Part shown: piece by piece, positions 23,774-35,100 of the stretch
Numbering within the stretch: the first letter of the stretch is position 1
Layout of the letters: each line of letters opens with the position of its first letter
Source: Telmatactis stephensoni
Taxonomy: Eukaryota; Cnidaria; Anthozoa; Actiniaria; Isophelliidae
DNA length: 64,000 nucleotides
Assembly (NCBI GenBank): GCA_029948255.1
Contig: JALIZF010001478.1
Location: forward strand, 124,001-188,000
Direction: 5' to 3'
Notes under the pieces: generated by a model
What the model was told of the DNA's origin: nothing
The model's input: the letters and a program-made list of their open reading frames with translations, nothing else
The model's database searches: none
Position numbers and translations under genes: made by a program

Positions 23774-25730
23774 ATGGAGGCGACTGCAAGAGGTCTTGCT
23801 GATATGCTAGAGAGGTACCGAGGCCGAGATAAAATCATACGTTTGGCATCCTACTCATGTTGCTTTCTCGGGGGAGTACTGAAGAACTCCAAATACAACG
23901 CTTTAGCCCAAAGCCTGACGATATTTTCTTCGCATTTGAATGAATGTCGAACAGTTTTACGATTGTTTGACGATCTCTCGATGTTTTTATATTGTAAACG
24001 ATTTGGTCTTGGTTCTAAGGTAAGAATTTTATCTGACAATATATATTAATGTTTTTTCTATCATAAAAGTGAAGGTAACTGTTAATTGTTTGTACAAACT
24101 TTCATTCAACTTTGCATGCTTTGTCGCGCCATGAAGAATGTTGCTCAAAGAATGTGACAAAGCAGGGACCGCGGAGGGGGAGGGGTGGTGGTGCTATAGC
24201 CCCACCACTTTTTCCCTTTTCCCATACTAGTCTCTTATATTTTCCAATTTTAGCCCCACCACTTTTTCCCATATTAGTCTATTATATAGCCCCACCACTT
24301 TTTAAGTAGATTCTCCACTCATCGCAGAAATCACTCGCAGCAGTCATTTTTACTCACAGAGAAATTTTGACAAATAGATATTATGGATATTATTCCCAAT
24401 GGGTACTTGTTAGCCCGCTGCAAGTGCTTTCAGTGAGAACTAGAGAATGGCCTTAAGTGTACTCCACAGTCCCTGCAAATTAAAGCATCGGGCTAGATGG
24501 GTAGTCATCTCTGCTTTAGTTTTACATTAATCCAATGAGTTCTATTATCTTCAAAATCAACGGGAAAATGTAAGTAAGTTTACTGTTCAATTAGCCAGCC
24601 ATTAAGAGGCTGGGGCTGGTGGGGAGGGGGGGGGGCCTTGTTCAAAAATCAGAACAGATTTGTTGCTCTTATATATTTAAGACAGTTCTGATGGTCCTTG
24701 GGGAATTTCATTTTGACCTCTAGGTAAGGTACATGTACCAATAAAAACAAAAGTATAAAAGTAACTGGCCAACTGGGAGTATGCTAAAACATACTAAACC
24801 ATGTGTTTTTCACACCCAAAAGGTACAACAATCTGACACATCAGTTATATGCCTACTGTATTTGCACCAACATTGACCCTTTCAAAATCATTGAACCTAG
24901 AAGCTGAGACCAAAACAGCCACTCAGGGTACCCCTAATAATATATGGATTTTCATGTTTTATCTATAAATTTGCTACATAATTGTGTTTGGAATACCAAG
25001 AATTTGTCTCGTACGCTATTTTAAACATCCACCATACAATATGCTTGATCTTTAAAATCATATAATCAACACATTTCTCAAAGTTCATTTTGGTCTCAAC
25101 TTCTATCTTTTGAAGAGTCAATGTTTTTCCAACATGGTGATATATGGGAGCCATATATCATCACCATCATCATCATCATCATCATTATCATCATCCAAAC
25201 AGAAATTTACACCAGACAGTAAACGTTACCATGGTTATTCATCCATTCCTTTACAGGAAGAAGATTTATTCATAAGAGTAACAACCTTGATAAATAATTT
25301 ATTTGGTCAAGCATATTATCCCACTGAACATCTTGCTTGGGCTCGAGATGGAAAAATCCTCACTGGAACTTCAGACAAGTTGTGGACTCTTGGAATTCTC
25401 CTTTGGCTGGGAAATCTATGTATCTCCATCATTCAAAGCTTGTGGCATTTGAGAATTCTGAGAAATAAAGATCTTGATGAACATTCAGAAGAACTTCAAG
25501 CAGTTCATTCTTCACAAAGGCTATTGCATCATGCAAGGCAAAGGCAGCTTGTTGTAACATTGATTGGAAGTGTTGCAGATGCTTGTAATGCCATACATTG
25601 GCTTCCTGGAGGATTCTTGTGGAGTGGAAAGTTGAGTCAGGTTGTTGTTGGACTGCTTGGAACTATCTCATCATTGTGTTTACTGTATAATTATCTGAAT
25701 CCTATAAAATATGAAACCAAAGATTCTTGA
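23774..25730 (+). CDS. PEX11G: peroxisomal membrane protein PEX11-gamma
   Basis: Peroxisome elongation and division factor of the PEX11 family, acting in the peroxisomal membrane. Exons 23774-24019 and 25257-25730 join in phase 0 across a 1.2-kb GT-AG intron, giving 239 residues; human PEX11G has a very similar length. Family marks: LERYRGRDKIIRL near residue 12, CRTVLRLFDDL near 60, GLGSK|EEDLF at the splice junction, YYPTEHLAWA near 102, and NAIHWLPGGFLWSGK near 200. Two hydrophobic segments are visible, about 123-143 and near the C-terminus (VVVGLLGTISSLCLLY). The start is the first in-frame ATG with an upstream purine context, directly before the conserved N-terminus. Frame is intact. The intron holds a MITE at 24307 and a CCCCACCACTTTTT repeat. 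Confidence 0.95.
24195..24305. repeat. GCCCCACCACTTTTT short repeats
   Basis: Three copies of a TAGCCCCACCACTTTTT word separated by CCCATA(C/T)TAGTCT spacers, preceded by a G-rich run. Located in the PEX11G intron. Confidence 0.7.
24307..24453. mobile_element. MITE with GGCCATTCTC ends (copy 1)
   Basis: Starts with a slightly eroded ATTCTCCACTCATCGCAGAA and ends GAACTAGAGAATGGCC. Copy 2 is at 33601-33736, with the same TTGTTAGC and GTGCTTTCAGTGAG interior. Confidence 0.7.
25158..25196. repeat. CAT trinucleotide run
   Basis: CATCATCAC-type microsatellite just upstream of PEX11G exon 2. It makes the upstream part of the long open frame look coding (Ser/His run), which is why the exon is taken to start at the AG acceptor at 25256 instead. 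Confidence 0.8.
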
Positions 25731-26177
25731 TTCTAACATAGGAACTTGGCATTGATGAAATGGAAATCTTGCAATCACAGTTTAACCAAACTGACTGTCC
25801 ACTTGTAGGGGATTTCTTTGCCTCTATGGGCAATGAGTGCTATTTTATAAAAGGTTAGCAAGAAATAGAACTTTAGAAATAGAACTTTATTAAACAAAAT
25901 TACATTGCAGCTACCAAAGATAGTCTTGCTAGCTGAATTGCATAATTATATGTTACAATAATATATACAATAGCAAGAGGCAAATGTAATGTTATTCATC
26001 TGTGACTGCACAGTCTGTACCTTAAAATGAATCAAGACTGTGAGCAGTCCCTTTTCTCTCCAGATAATAAAAGATGTATTAGAATATATGGACAAGTGTA
26101 TTCTAAAACACCTGTTTATGGAATCTGGAAGGAAAATTGGGACTGATTGCAGTCTATAGACCACTTGCAGCACCTCA

Positions 26178-26270
26178 GAATGCAGCTCAGTTTAGAGGAC
26201 AAAACAATAGATTTCAATTCTCAGGAGATTGAAATGATTTTGTTTTGTCCTCCAAATGGAGCTGCTATGA
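26178..26270. mobile_element. small foldback element (copy 2)
   Basis: Arms CAGCTCAGTTTAGAGGACAA and the inverse TTGTCCTCCAAATGGAGCTG. Same family as 9033-9113. Confidence 0.6.
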
Positions 26271-26644
26271 CATCACCTGAAATTGGTCTATACAATGAAA
26301 TTCTTCACTTCACTACCACTCACTTTTGCATGAAAAGGTAGAAATATAGTTTAGAATAATATAGTTTTTGTAAGTATAAAAATAGAAATTGTGAGATAAA
26401 CACATACCCACATTAATTATATGACAAAATAAACAACTTACACAATCAGTAGACCCATTTGATAGAGATTTAGAGGCGTTGGGACTTGTAAGGATTTAGG
26501 GTTAATGATTAACTAATTACATGTATATGAGTGTGTTTTGATTTTAAAATAAATTTTTGCAATCAACCCTTCTACAATGGCAATGAGGTCAAACATTCCA
26601 TTCCATTTCATGGTTTTCATTAACCCGTGAAACCTACTTTAGTG

Positions 26645-26770
26645 TATTAATGATAATGATACAACATTTATACAGCACCTATCCAGATCTGCTCTAAGCG
26701 CTTTACAATACAAAACAAACCGAGGTAGACGAGAGCTTAGGTTGGTGCCTTTGGCTGCCGCTACACAGTC
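26645..26770. repeat. dispersed repeat with AAGCGCTTTACAA core
   Basis: Contains ATTTATACAGCACC and CTAAGCGCTTTACAATAC, wording seen in a widespread metazoan interspersed repeat. It has no coding content. The class (SINE or 3' retroelement tail) is not decided. Confidence 0.45.
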
Positions 26771-27763
26771 CATACCACGATACTAATCAACATTTTACAA
26801 TAACTTTAAACAAAATCATATTACAACCACAGCTATTAAAAAACAACAAAACATAACTCAAAAATATGTGCATGATGGCCGTTGGCTCAGTTGAGCTCAT
26901 CCGCCCTTTGAAAGGTCTTATTTTTAGTCCTGCTGGGTGTCATGCCACCCTCCTCACCAACAAAGAAGCTGGTGGGGGAGCCGGTTTAGATGCCGACAAC
27001 CTGTCCATGTGGCAGGTAGTACTGAGTTACATGTTACCAGTAGCAGGCACCAACCTGACCTGATTCTATTGTATTCTTTTGTTGTCAACTATTACACTTT
27101 AACTAATACTATCAGTACTATACACTTTGTTTCAAGGGTTGATGAAAACCACTCTAGAAGCTACAGTAATACTCAGTGCTAATTAGGGTATCTCTTTTAG
27201 ACTTATTTCTTCCTGGGGCATTAATTGCTGATATTGGCCTTTATGTATTTCAAACTTCATATACATTTGTACTAGCAGTGAAAAAATCAAAAGAATGATG
27301 CTCAAAGTGGCGAAGGTGATGTATGTGTAAGTTGGCCCCATGTAGTCCATGATGGCTCTTGTTGATACTGTTCTGGTGGCTGGACCTATGCCTGTATACA
27401 TGAAATGGAGAAGACCTACAAAAATAATATCAGTAATGAAACTGTGAAAACTAAAGATATTTTTTACTCGAGGCCCCCTCCCCCTCTCTTTCTCCTCCCC
27501 AATCTGTCTCGGGCCTCTGGTACCCAGGGTAACTGAAAGACTGCTAAAGGTGAGACATGCTCAAGAGCATACATGTAGCCAAGGTGACTCCACTGACAGA
27601 AGGGGATGATACCTGATTTCTAATCAAGAGATCCACCCTATTCTTTTCCCTGTATTTTTCTGTTCTAATTCTATGAGGTATAAAAACCTAAATCGCCTTG
27701 CAATGGCTTTGCAAAACAATTTGGGTTGTCTCGCAAAATTGCACTTTGTAACAAAGCCTTTAA

Positions 27764-28075
27764 GGTGCAGTAATACGAGCAACAAAATCATGCAACTTGT
27801 CGCGCAACATTGTTTGTTCCAAGTTGTAGAGCGATGTTGCTCGTATTAGCGCCCTGCGTGCAACTTGTCATGCAACAAAAATCAGTGTTGCAAGTTGCGA
27901 AAATTTGTTGAACAAAGTAGGACCACTTTCTTCTTTTGCAACGAATAGCCGCAACCTGCAACATCGATATTTGTTGCGTGAGAAGTTGCGCGCGGGGCGG
28001 TAATACGAACAACTTACAACGCAACAATGATGCGCGACAAGTTGCACGATTTTTGTTGCTCGTCAGCACCGCACC
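27764..28075. mobile_element. palindromic MITE, relative of 10320-10538
   Basis: Starts GGTGCAGTAATACGAGCAAC after TTAA, with inverted arms rich in GCAACTTGTCGCGCAAC, and ends GCACC before TTAG (eroded TTAA). It lies in the last intron of the MFSD6-like copy. Confidence 0.7.
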
Positions 28076-29848
28076 TTAGCTTGAATATTTTTTCTGTTTT
28101 GACAAGTCGTCATCGTCGTTTTCCATCCTCAGGAATGAGGGTCGGAGATCCAAAGTTTAGTCATCTTTCTCCATTTTTCTCTGTTGTTTGCCATCCTACT
28201 ACACTCCGTTAGGGATCTTCCACTCCACTCTTTAATATCTTTAGTCCACCTTCTTCTTGATCGTCCACGTGGCCTTCTGCCTTCTACCTTTCCTTGGAGA
28301 ATGATTGAGGAAAGCTTCCCTGCTCTGGTTTTGACAAGTAAGCAGATGAAAAACGAAGGTGAATGTGTACATTCGTATTCAGCATGACTAGTTGTAAAAC
28401 ATCAAATCTGAACAAGTATTTGTATAGGTAATCATACGGTTTCGAGTTCAATTTGGAATTAATTTGCACGAGTGTGTTTTTCAAAAATTATCAAAATTGT
28501 ACGAGCCCGTAGGGCGATTACTGTAGTGCAAATTACTTTTTCCTGCCGTGTTAGCGATTAACATCACTGCTCTCAGCCAATCAGAATCGAGAACATTTTT
28601 TATTGTTAATTTATTTATAATACCTTGTGCAGTGACGGCCAATGACTCATGTGCAACTTCTCCAATGTAAGCCACACAAGCTGACATTGATAATGCATAC
28701 GCAATAGAACCAAACACTTCCAGTACAATAGCCAGCCAAGGAGTTCGCATGAAGGCTGCAATGACAAACGTCAACGCAAAACACACACATGCAACATTTA
28801 ACGCATTCCTGCAGCCAATCTTTTCCAAAACTTTTGGAGAAAAGAAATACACTATCAATGCTGTAGTATTTCTACAAAAATTAGAAACGGCCACGGCAAA
28901 GTTGGCTTGTGAGGGATTCAAGTCAATCATTGTCCAAAACAGAAAGCTCAGATACACTTCCAAGAAAAACCCATAGAAGTAGGCATTGATTAAAAGGCTC
29001 CACATTCCTACTGGCGAAATAAGATATTTGAGGAGACCCTCTTTCTCGTCTTGCTTTGTTTGGTCCCTCTGCTTTGAAGAAGGGAACTGGACTTTGATAA
29101 TGCCAACCAGACAAGAGCAAGCCAGTGTTCCAGTCATAATATAGAGAGATTTTATAATCGTATTGAGGAATTCCACAGACTGTGACCTTAGTAAAATGTG
29201 TCACTACAGCGACTAAAGGGATCATTACCATTTGGCCAATGTTGCCCCAAAACCGAATTTTCCCGTATTGCTCTTTATTATCGAGAACCGATAAAAACAG
29301 GGCGTCGCCGAGGTTGAGAGTAGCTCCCCCGAGAAAATCTCCAATGATTGTGATAATAAGAATTTGAATAAAAAGCCTTTTCATGTCTCTCTTTTCGTCT
29401 TGCAAGCTATCTTTTTCTTCTCGTGTGGCTCTTTGAATTGTCAGCAAACTTTCATTCCGTTTAATCGGCTGAACGTTTGACAATTTGCCGATATCAATTG
29501 CATCTTTTTATGAGCATGTTTACAATTCAGGAAAGTGTTTTGCTGCTTGGTTTTGTTTCCTGCTCTTGCGCTCAAGTTCAACGTCATGTAAGACACCATA
29601 ATACTTATGGTCTCTTACTTCATGCTGATTGGCTAAGAACGCGTTGGATGCGGTTTTACTTTCTCAATACCCAATGTTCTATATCTCGATTCAAGACTTG
29701 AGACTCCGGAATTTTCTACTTCGTTTAATCTGCTTCTACAGTAACGCAGTCTTGGTTGCGGAATTCGGTTATGAGAAGTGGCGTAACGGTGAACGCCAGA
29801 TGAGAACAAGTGAAAATCGTTTTACGTACGTCTGCCCTGTCTGCAATA

Positions 29849-30003
29849 GAGCGGTTTTCGTATGAGTGGGAAACTGACCGTACCGTACCGTGACCGTGTC
29901 AGTACCGTAATGTCGACAAAAACATTCGAAAATCCTGCCGTAACCTTACCATGCATTGACCGTAACTGGTACAGTCAGTTTCCCACTCATACGAAAACCA
30001 CTC
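29849..30003. mobile_element. TA-flanked MITE inserted in MFSD6-like coding sequence
   Basis: Ends GAGCGGTTTTCGTATGAGTG and its inverse, TA on both sides (29847-29848 and 30004-30005). Removing the element and one TA restores an open frame across the site. Confidence 0.85.
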
Positions 30004-30200
30004 TATACCCAAAAATTACACCGCCAACTGCATTGGCAAGTGGCGATGCACCTTGGAGATATCCCGCATAAGATTTGGAAAGTCCAAGTTCTCTGAAATA
30101 TATTATGGAAAAAATTGTCCGTAACACGTAGGAACTCACAAAGGCAGGACAAAATTTTGCATGTGAAAATACTTGTGGGTTTATTCTCGTCCTGGGCCAT

Positions 30201-32122
30201 TATAACATCGAGGGACGTTTTGTAGCTTCAAAATTTTATATCATTGAAATTAAAGACCAGAATTCGCGAAATTAAGACTACGCACGACACGGGTCATAAC
30301 CAGTCTGTACGTGGTGAGTCAGGTGTGCCAGTATTCACGTAAAACTGCATCTTCTATTGACTATTATATACTTGTTATCATGAATGCATAAAGTGCGCGC
30401 ACCAACCCCAGCTGTCACGTGATCAGTTTTCGAGATCGAGATATGCCTGATTCGAAAAATAAATTTGGGCATGGAAATATTGAGAAAATTTCTTTCCTTT
30501 CGATTCAACGGATACACGATCAGTTTCAAAGTAATTGTTTATCATAGTTTCGATTCACTTTCCACGTGGAGAGTTGGAACTATACGGAATTATCGTATAT
30601 AGTAATGATCACGAACGGCTAGAACGCAACGGAATGTTTACGTTTTTCGTAAAACAACTGCCAGAAGCGTTTAAAATTAGTTTAAAAGTATAGTAGATCC
30701 TCTTCTTACAGATATCTTCAAAATAGTGACACCACTCAAAACTGGACACATATCTACACATTTGTTAACGAAATCTATATAAAACGGACTCCGTACATGA
30801 TCTACTGATCTACTAATGTCCGGCCCGACAGTCAATAAGCATTTTATTATATGACCTGATTTTTGTTTTGAAAAGTGCTAAAAGCTGTATAATACAAATA
30901 AAATTGCAGCGCGCGGTAACGAGCAGGGCCGGACAGTTTTTTATCACGTGACTTCTTCCAAAGGTTTATTAAGAGCGCGCGAGCAGGGCCGTACGGGTCA
31001 CGCTTTTCTTTGGTCCTTTGCTGTCCCTTTTGAAGAGGTTGCTCTGTGTTGTTGGTGTGAATGCTTTGTCTTTAAAGCACTGATGACAAAGGGCTCTAAA
31101 CGTTAGTAACTGGAATGCAGGTAATCTTTTTAGACAGTACTATAGATTTCCATTCCTGCGTTAATGAATAAACCCCCGATATAACACGAATAGAACTCCA
31201 TTACATAGCCACAAGAGTGATGAGACGAGACACAAGCTCCCTCCCGCACAGATCAAAACCGCGTATAACCTAGAAAACTGTTTTTAGAAAAAATTCAACT
31301 CGTTTCAGTGGAGCTCAAAAGTATAACCACCTTACTTCAAGCAGGATGTCTTACAAAATTTAACGGTGAATCTGAACCTAGAGGAAAAGTAGGGATGGTC
31401 TACAGACTATTTTACAGGTGATTATCAGAATATTTTGTAAAAGAACAGGACGCTCGTTACTCGTTCACTCGGCGGGATCCCGACGCTCCTCGGTTGAGCA
31501 TGCGCTACAGAGACCTGTCAGTATTAATAGGGGTTAGTTGGGCACACCAACCCATGCGCACCCACGGTCAAGGATTCCTGTCTGGATTTTGTGATAGTCA
31601 AAAAAACAACAACAACAAAAAACTTCATTTCATGACTTGCATGGCCGGCTGCACCACCTGAAACGCGCCGAGTAAACAGAAAACGGGGCAGTGTACTTTG
31701 AGTGCCGAAGCTCTCGGAGACGGTAAAAATATGATGTTTTAAAGAAGCGTTAGGTGTGGTGTTGAGAATCGTTGAGCCACGTTGTGCACCTCCGGTCTTC
31801 TTATAATTCCATCGAGGTTTCATACTCAACAAAGAACTACTGCCAATTTTCTACTTATTTTTGTGATTTTTCTTCTTTTATTTACTTGCGTGCACGCGCA
31901 CGTGCATTGTGGTCTTATAGAGCACGTCCTTTGACCAATCAAACAGCACGTTATCAGTTATTTGACAACTTTTCTATAAAAAATTTTAATTATCAATATA
32001 ACGGGTATAAAATAGTTCATCAACATCAAGTTGCGTATGGTGACAACTTTGACGAGGGTGCACTGGAATTGTCAAAGGCAAAGGCATTGTTTATAATTAT
32101 CCTAGAACCATTTGACTCATAC
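30201..32122. other. intergenic, no gene seen
   Basis: Between the start of the MFSD6-like copy and the 3' end of SLC25A42. It includes a repeated GAGCAGGGCCG(G/T)AC word near 30922 and 30973. A minus-strand AATAAA (TTTATT at 31877-31882) lies about 240 bp past the SLC25A42 stop and could be its poly(A) signal. Confidence 0.45.
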
Positions 32123-35100
32123 TTATGTTTTCTCCAAAAGATGTCGATCAAAAAACGCCTGCATTAAGTCAAACACTGTGAAACTTATTCCAACAGCAAT
32201 TGGTCCCTTGACCCAGTTCATGCTTAATCCCTTGTATAACCCTTTCTTCAAGCCTTCGGTTTTGTAAACATATTTGGCTGTGGTCCATATATGAGCATAT
32301 TCCTTCTTTCGCTCTCCATACATCCCATCTGCCTGCATTCGCCGTCTGATTATGTCCAGGGGATATGTAGTTGATTGACCAAACAGACCAGCACATGCCC
32401 CAAAAGCAAGTCTATGGAGAGGTGTAATTTTATCTTGATGAAAGAAATCACTATATAATTTTTTGCAGGTTTCATAAGTGAAGAAACTGATGCCAGCGTA
32501 CGGTATAATTCCAATCAATGTAGGGACGTAGCCTCGATAGAATGTTCGTATACCTTCCTCTTCATAAATTCTAATAAAAGCATTTATAAGACCAGTGTAT
32601 CTATAAAGAAATGGAATATTAATAAATAAAAGCGAAAACTGACCTAAAAAGTTATTGAAAGTTCAAATGGAATATTTTTGAATTAGATGGGAGGATTAGC
32701 AATTGGGCACAAATATACTAATTAAAAACATAGCAGGTCTAGATCTTTAGAGAAGTGAGGAAAAAAATGTCAATTCCCAACTTAGAGTTTCCCTGGATCT
32801 AAACTGGGAATCTGTTCTAATTCACTTGGGAAATCTGTAATACCCAAACTTGTAAAAATAGAACAGATTCCTAGGGATTCCCTGGTTAGACCCAGAGAAG
32901 CCCTGTGTTTGCTCCAAGCTGGGATTTGACATTTTTTTCCTGTGAAAGCTACAACATAACACACACTACAATTTATTTATTTATATGCAATAAGCAATAA
33001 AGCTACAATATAATACACACTCTGATTGGTTACCAATAGTCCAGTTTCCATTTGCTAGAGTCTGCTGAGCTTCTTGACAAAAGGCACATTTATGCAGGAT
33101 TAGCCTCCTTTTCATGAAAGACCCATGGGATTAAAATTGATTTCTGTATTGTTCTTAGTCAAAATGTTTTGCTTTCTTGCTGGTATTTTTGAATAATTTA
33201 CCTTGACTCGAGGCTAACCCTGTGCCAGTGCGTCTGTTGTCCAGTTTTACAGTGGTATCAACAAACTCGAAAAAGGTCTATTAGAACATGTGTGCATGCC
33301 TCCAAAACTCAATAGACGATATGTTGATGTGCTCCAGTGTTCACTGTTTTCATTAGAATTACTACAATTTATTTATTTATACGAGATAATCCACAAAAGT
33401 CTCATATCCTGAAGATCAAGTATAATGATTCTTATTTATCTACTGTTAAAAGGAATAGAACAAGTCTGATAACTGGAATGCAGTGCAGCCTTTACCATCT
33501 TAGAGCTTTTTTTAATGACTGTAAAAAAAATGTGCTGTCTTCTTCCTAGTCCAATGTTTCATTGGATATGTGTTACCATTTACCCAATCACAATACCAAT
33601 GGCCATTCTCCACTCATTGCAGAAAGCATTCGCAGTGAATCATTTTTACTTGTAGCGAAGTTTTGAATAGGTTCTATTCCCAGTGAGCTCTTGTTAGCTC
33701 ACTATGAGTGCTTTCAGTGAGGACTGGAGAATGGCCTTACAACATGTGAGACTGAAAATGGCAGATATTAGTGCTGCCATCTAAAAAGACTCTTTAGATC
33801 ACTTCTTTGCCATACTAAAATATATAAATATTAACTTACTTCTTTTTCTGTGTAATTGCTAATCTTGCACGAACCATATCAAGTGGATATGTTAACAGTG
33901 CTGCAGTTATTCCTGCAAGAGATCCTGCAATGAAGCGTCGTACTGGAGGCAGCACTCTGTTGGAATTAATACAAATTTATAAGAGATTAATCCACTTGTC
34001 AACAGCCACTACTCCCCCTCCTCTATGGGGTTTATTTACAATCACCATCGCATTTTAAGACCCATGAAACCCAGTGTACACGTCACTGCTATTTTCTGTT
34101 TCTACACATGTAGTGTGAGCTCTTTCTATTTGAACTACAATCCTTGAGTTGGCACGATGTGCATTCAACGGATATTTCTACAATTGTACACTTTGTGACC
34201 GTGGCATTGGACCCCCCTCCCCCCTGTACAATGTTGCTGCTAGATAAAAGGTATTTCGACCTGATTGCCGAGCCGTAGGTGTCGGGATTTTCACAGCAAC
34301 ATTGTAAAGGGGGCACGGGGGGAGCCAATCTCATCACCATCTACTTTTCGCGCGCATAGCGACCATATCGTGCCAACAATACTGGCAATGATTGTAGCTT
34401 ATACATTCTTAAAGAGATAGTTCTGAGAAACAGTGCCATATCAATTCAGTTTGGACCAGGCAAAGAAGCTGCCTTGGGCACTCAGGCCACTGCAGTCATA
34501 TGAGACAACTAACCAATAATTCATTTTGGCAAAAGAGTGACTTCTGAATTACCCTGTGAGGAGGGTAATTCACAGTGCAGTGTCCTTAGGAGGAAAGGAA
34601 GGAAACCTCAGCCAACCACCTCAACTTTTCCTGTTGAGCATGCATTAGAGTCGTTTTCGTATGAGTGGGAACACTGTACGGTTACGATCTACGATACGGT
34701 TACGGCATGAATTTCGAATGTTTTTATAGACATTACGGCACTGACATGGTCACGGTACGGCGCGGTAAGTTTCCCACTCATACGAAAACGACTCTATAAT
34801 CCCTTCCATTCACTGTTAAGATTAGACACCCGCCATGTGCATTTATAATGTAACATATATTATTTGTTGCTTTCTACCCTCACCCTTGGACCATCAGGAT
34901 TTTAATTATCTGAATAACTAGAACCACCCATATTATAAGACTTACTTTTTTTCTTTATCTTTTCTCAAAATTTTCTTATATTGTTCATGGGAAGCAAACT
35001 GTATTGAGGCATAGGGTATAACCCTTGCCATTGTGGCACTGTTGCCTCGAAATAACCCTGTAAACCCATTAGTCCTGTATGTTTCAGACAAGACTTTGAC

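Larger units (their letters stand above)
27183..30200 (-). pseudogene. MFSD6-like major facilitator transporter, disrupted
   Basis: Copy of an MFS_1-like/MFSD6-type membrane transporter. Read high to low: an N-terminal piece from ATG at 30200 (MAQDENKPTS) with first membrane helices (SYVLRTIFSIIYFRELGLS, then ASPLANAVGGVIFGY); a third helix at about 29760-29823 (TIFTCSHLAFTVTPLLI); a block at about 29170-29470 with RLFIQILIITIIGDFLGG and the RFWGNIGQMV motif after helix 5; a block 28624-29177 with further helices; and the last exon 27183-27415 joined in phase across a 1.2-kb intron (TAQ|G|LLHFMYTGIG). Lesions: +1 frame shifts near 30149, 29824 and 29186, and a 155-bp MITE at 29849-30003 inside codons for IFGY|CRQGRR. 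Helix 4 is not recognisable. So the copy cannot encode a full transporter as assembled. Family call is firm; pseudogene status assumes the assembly is right. Confidence 0.75.
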
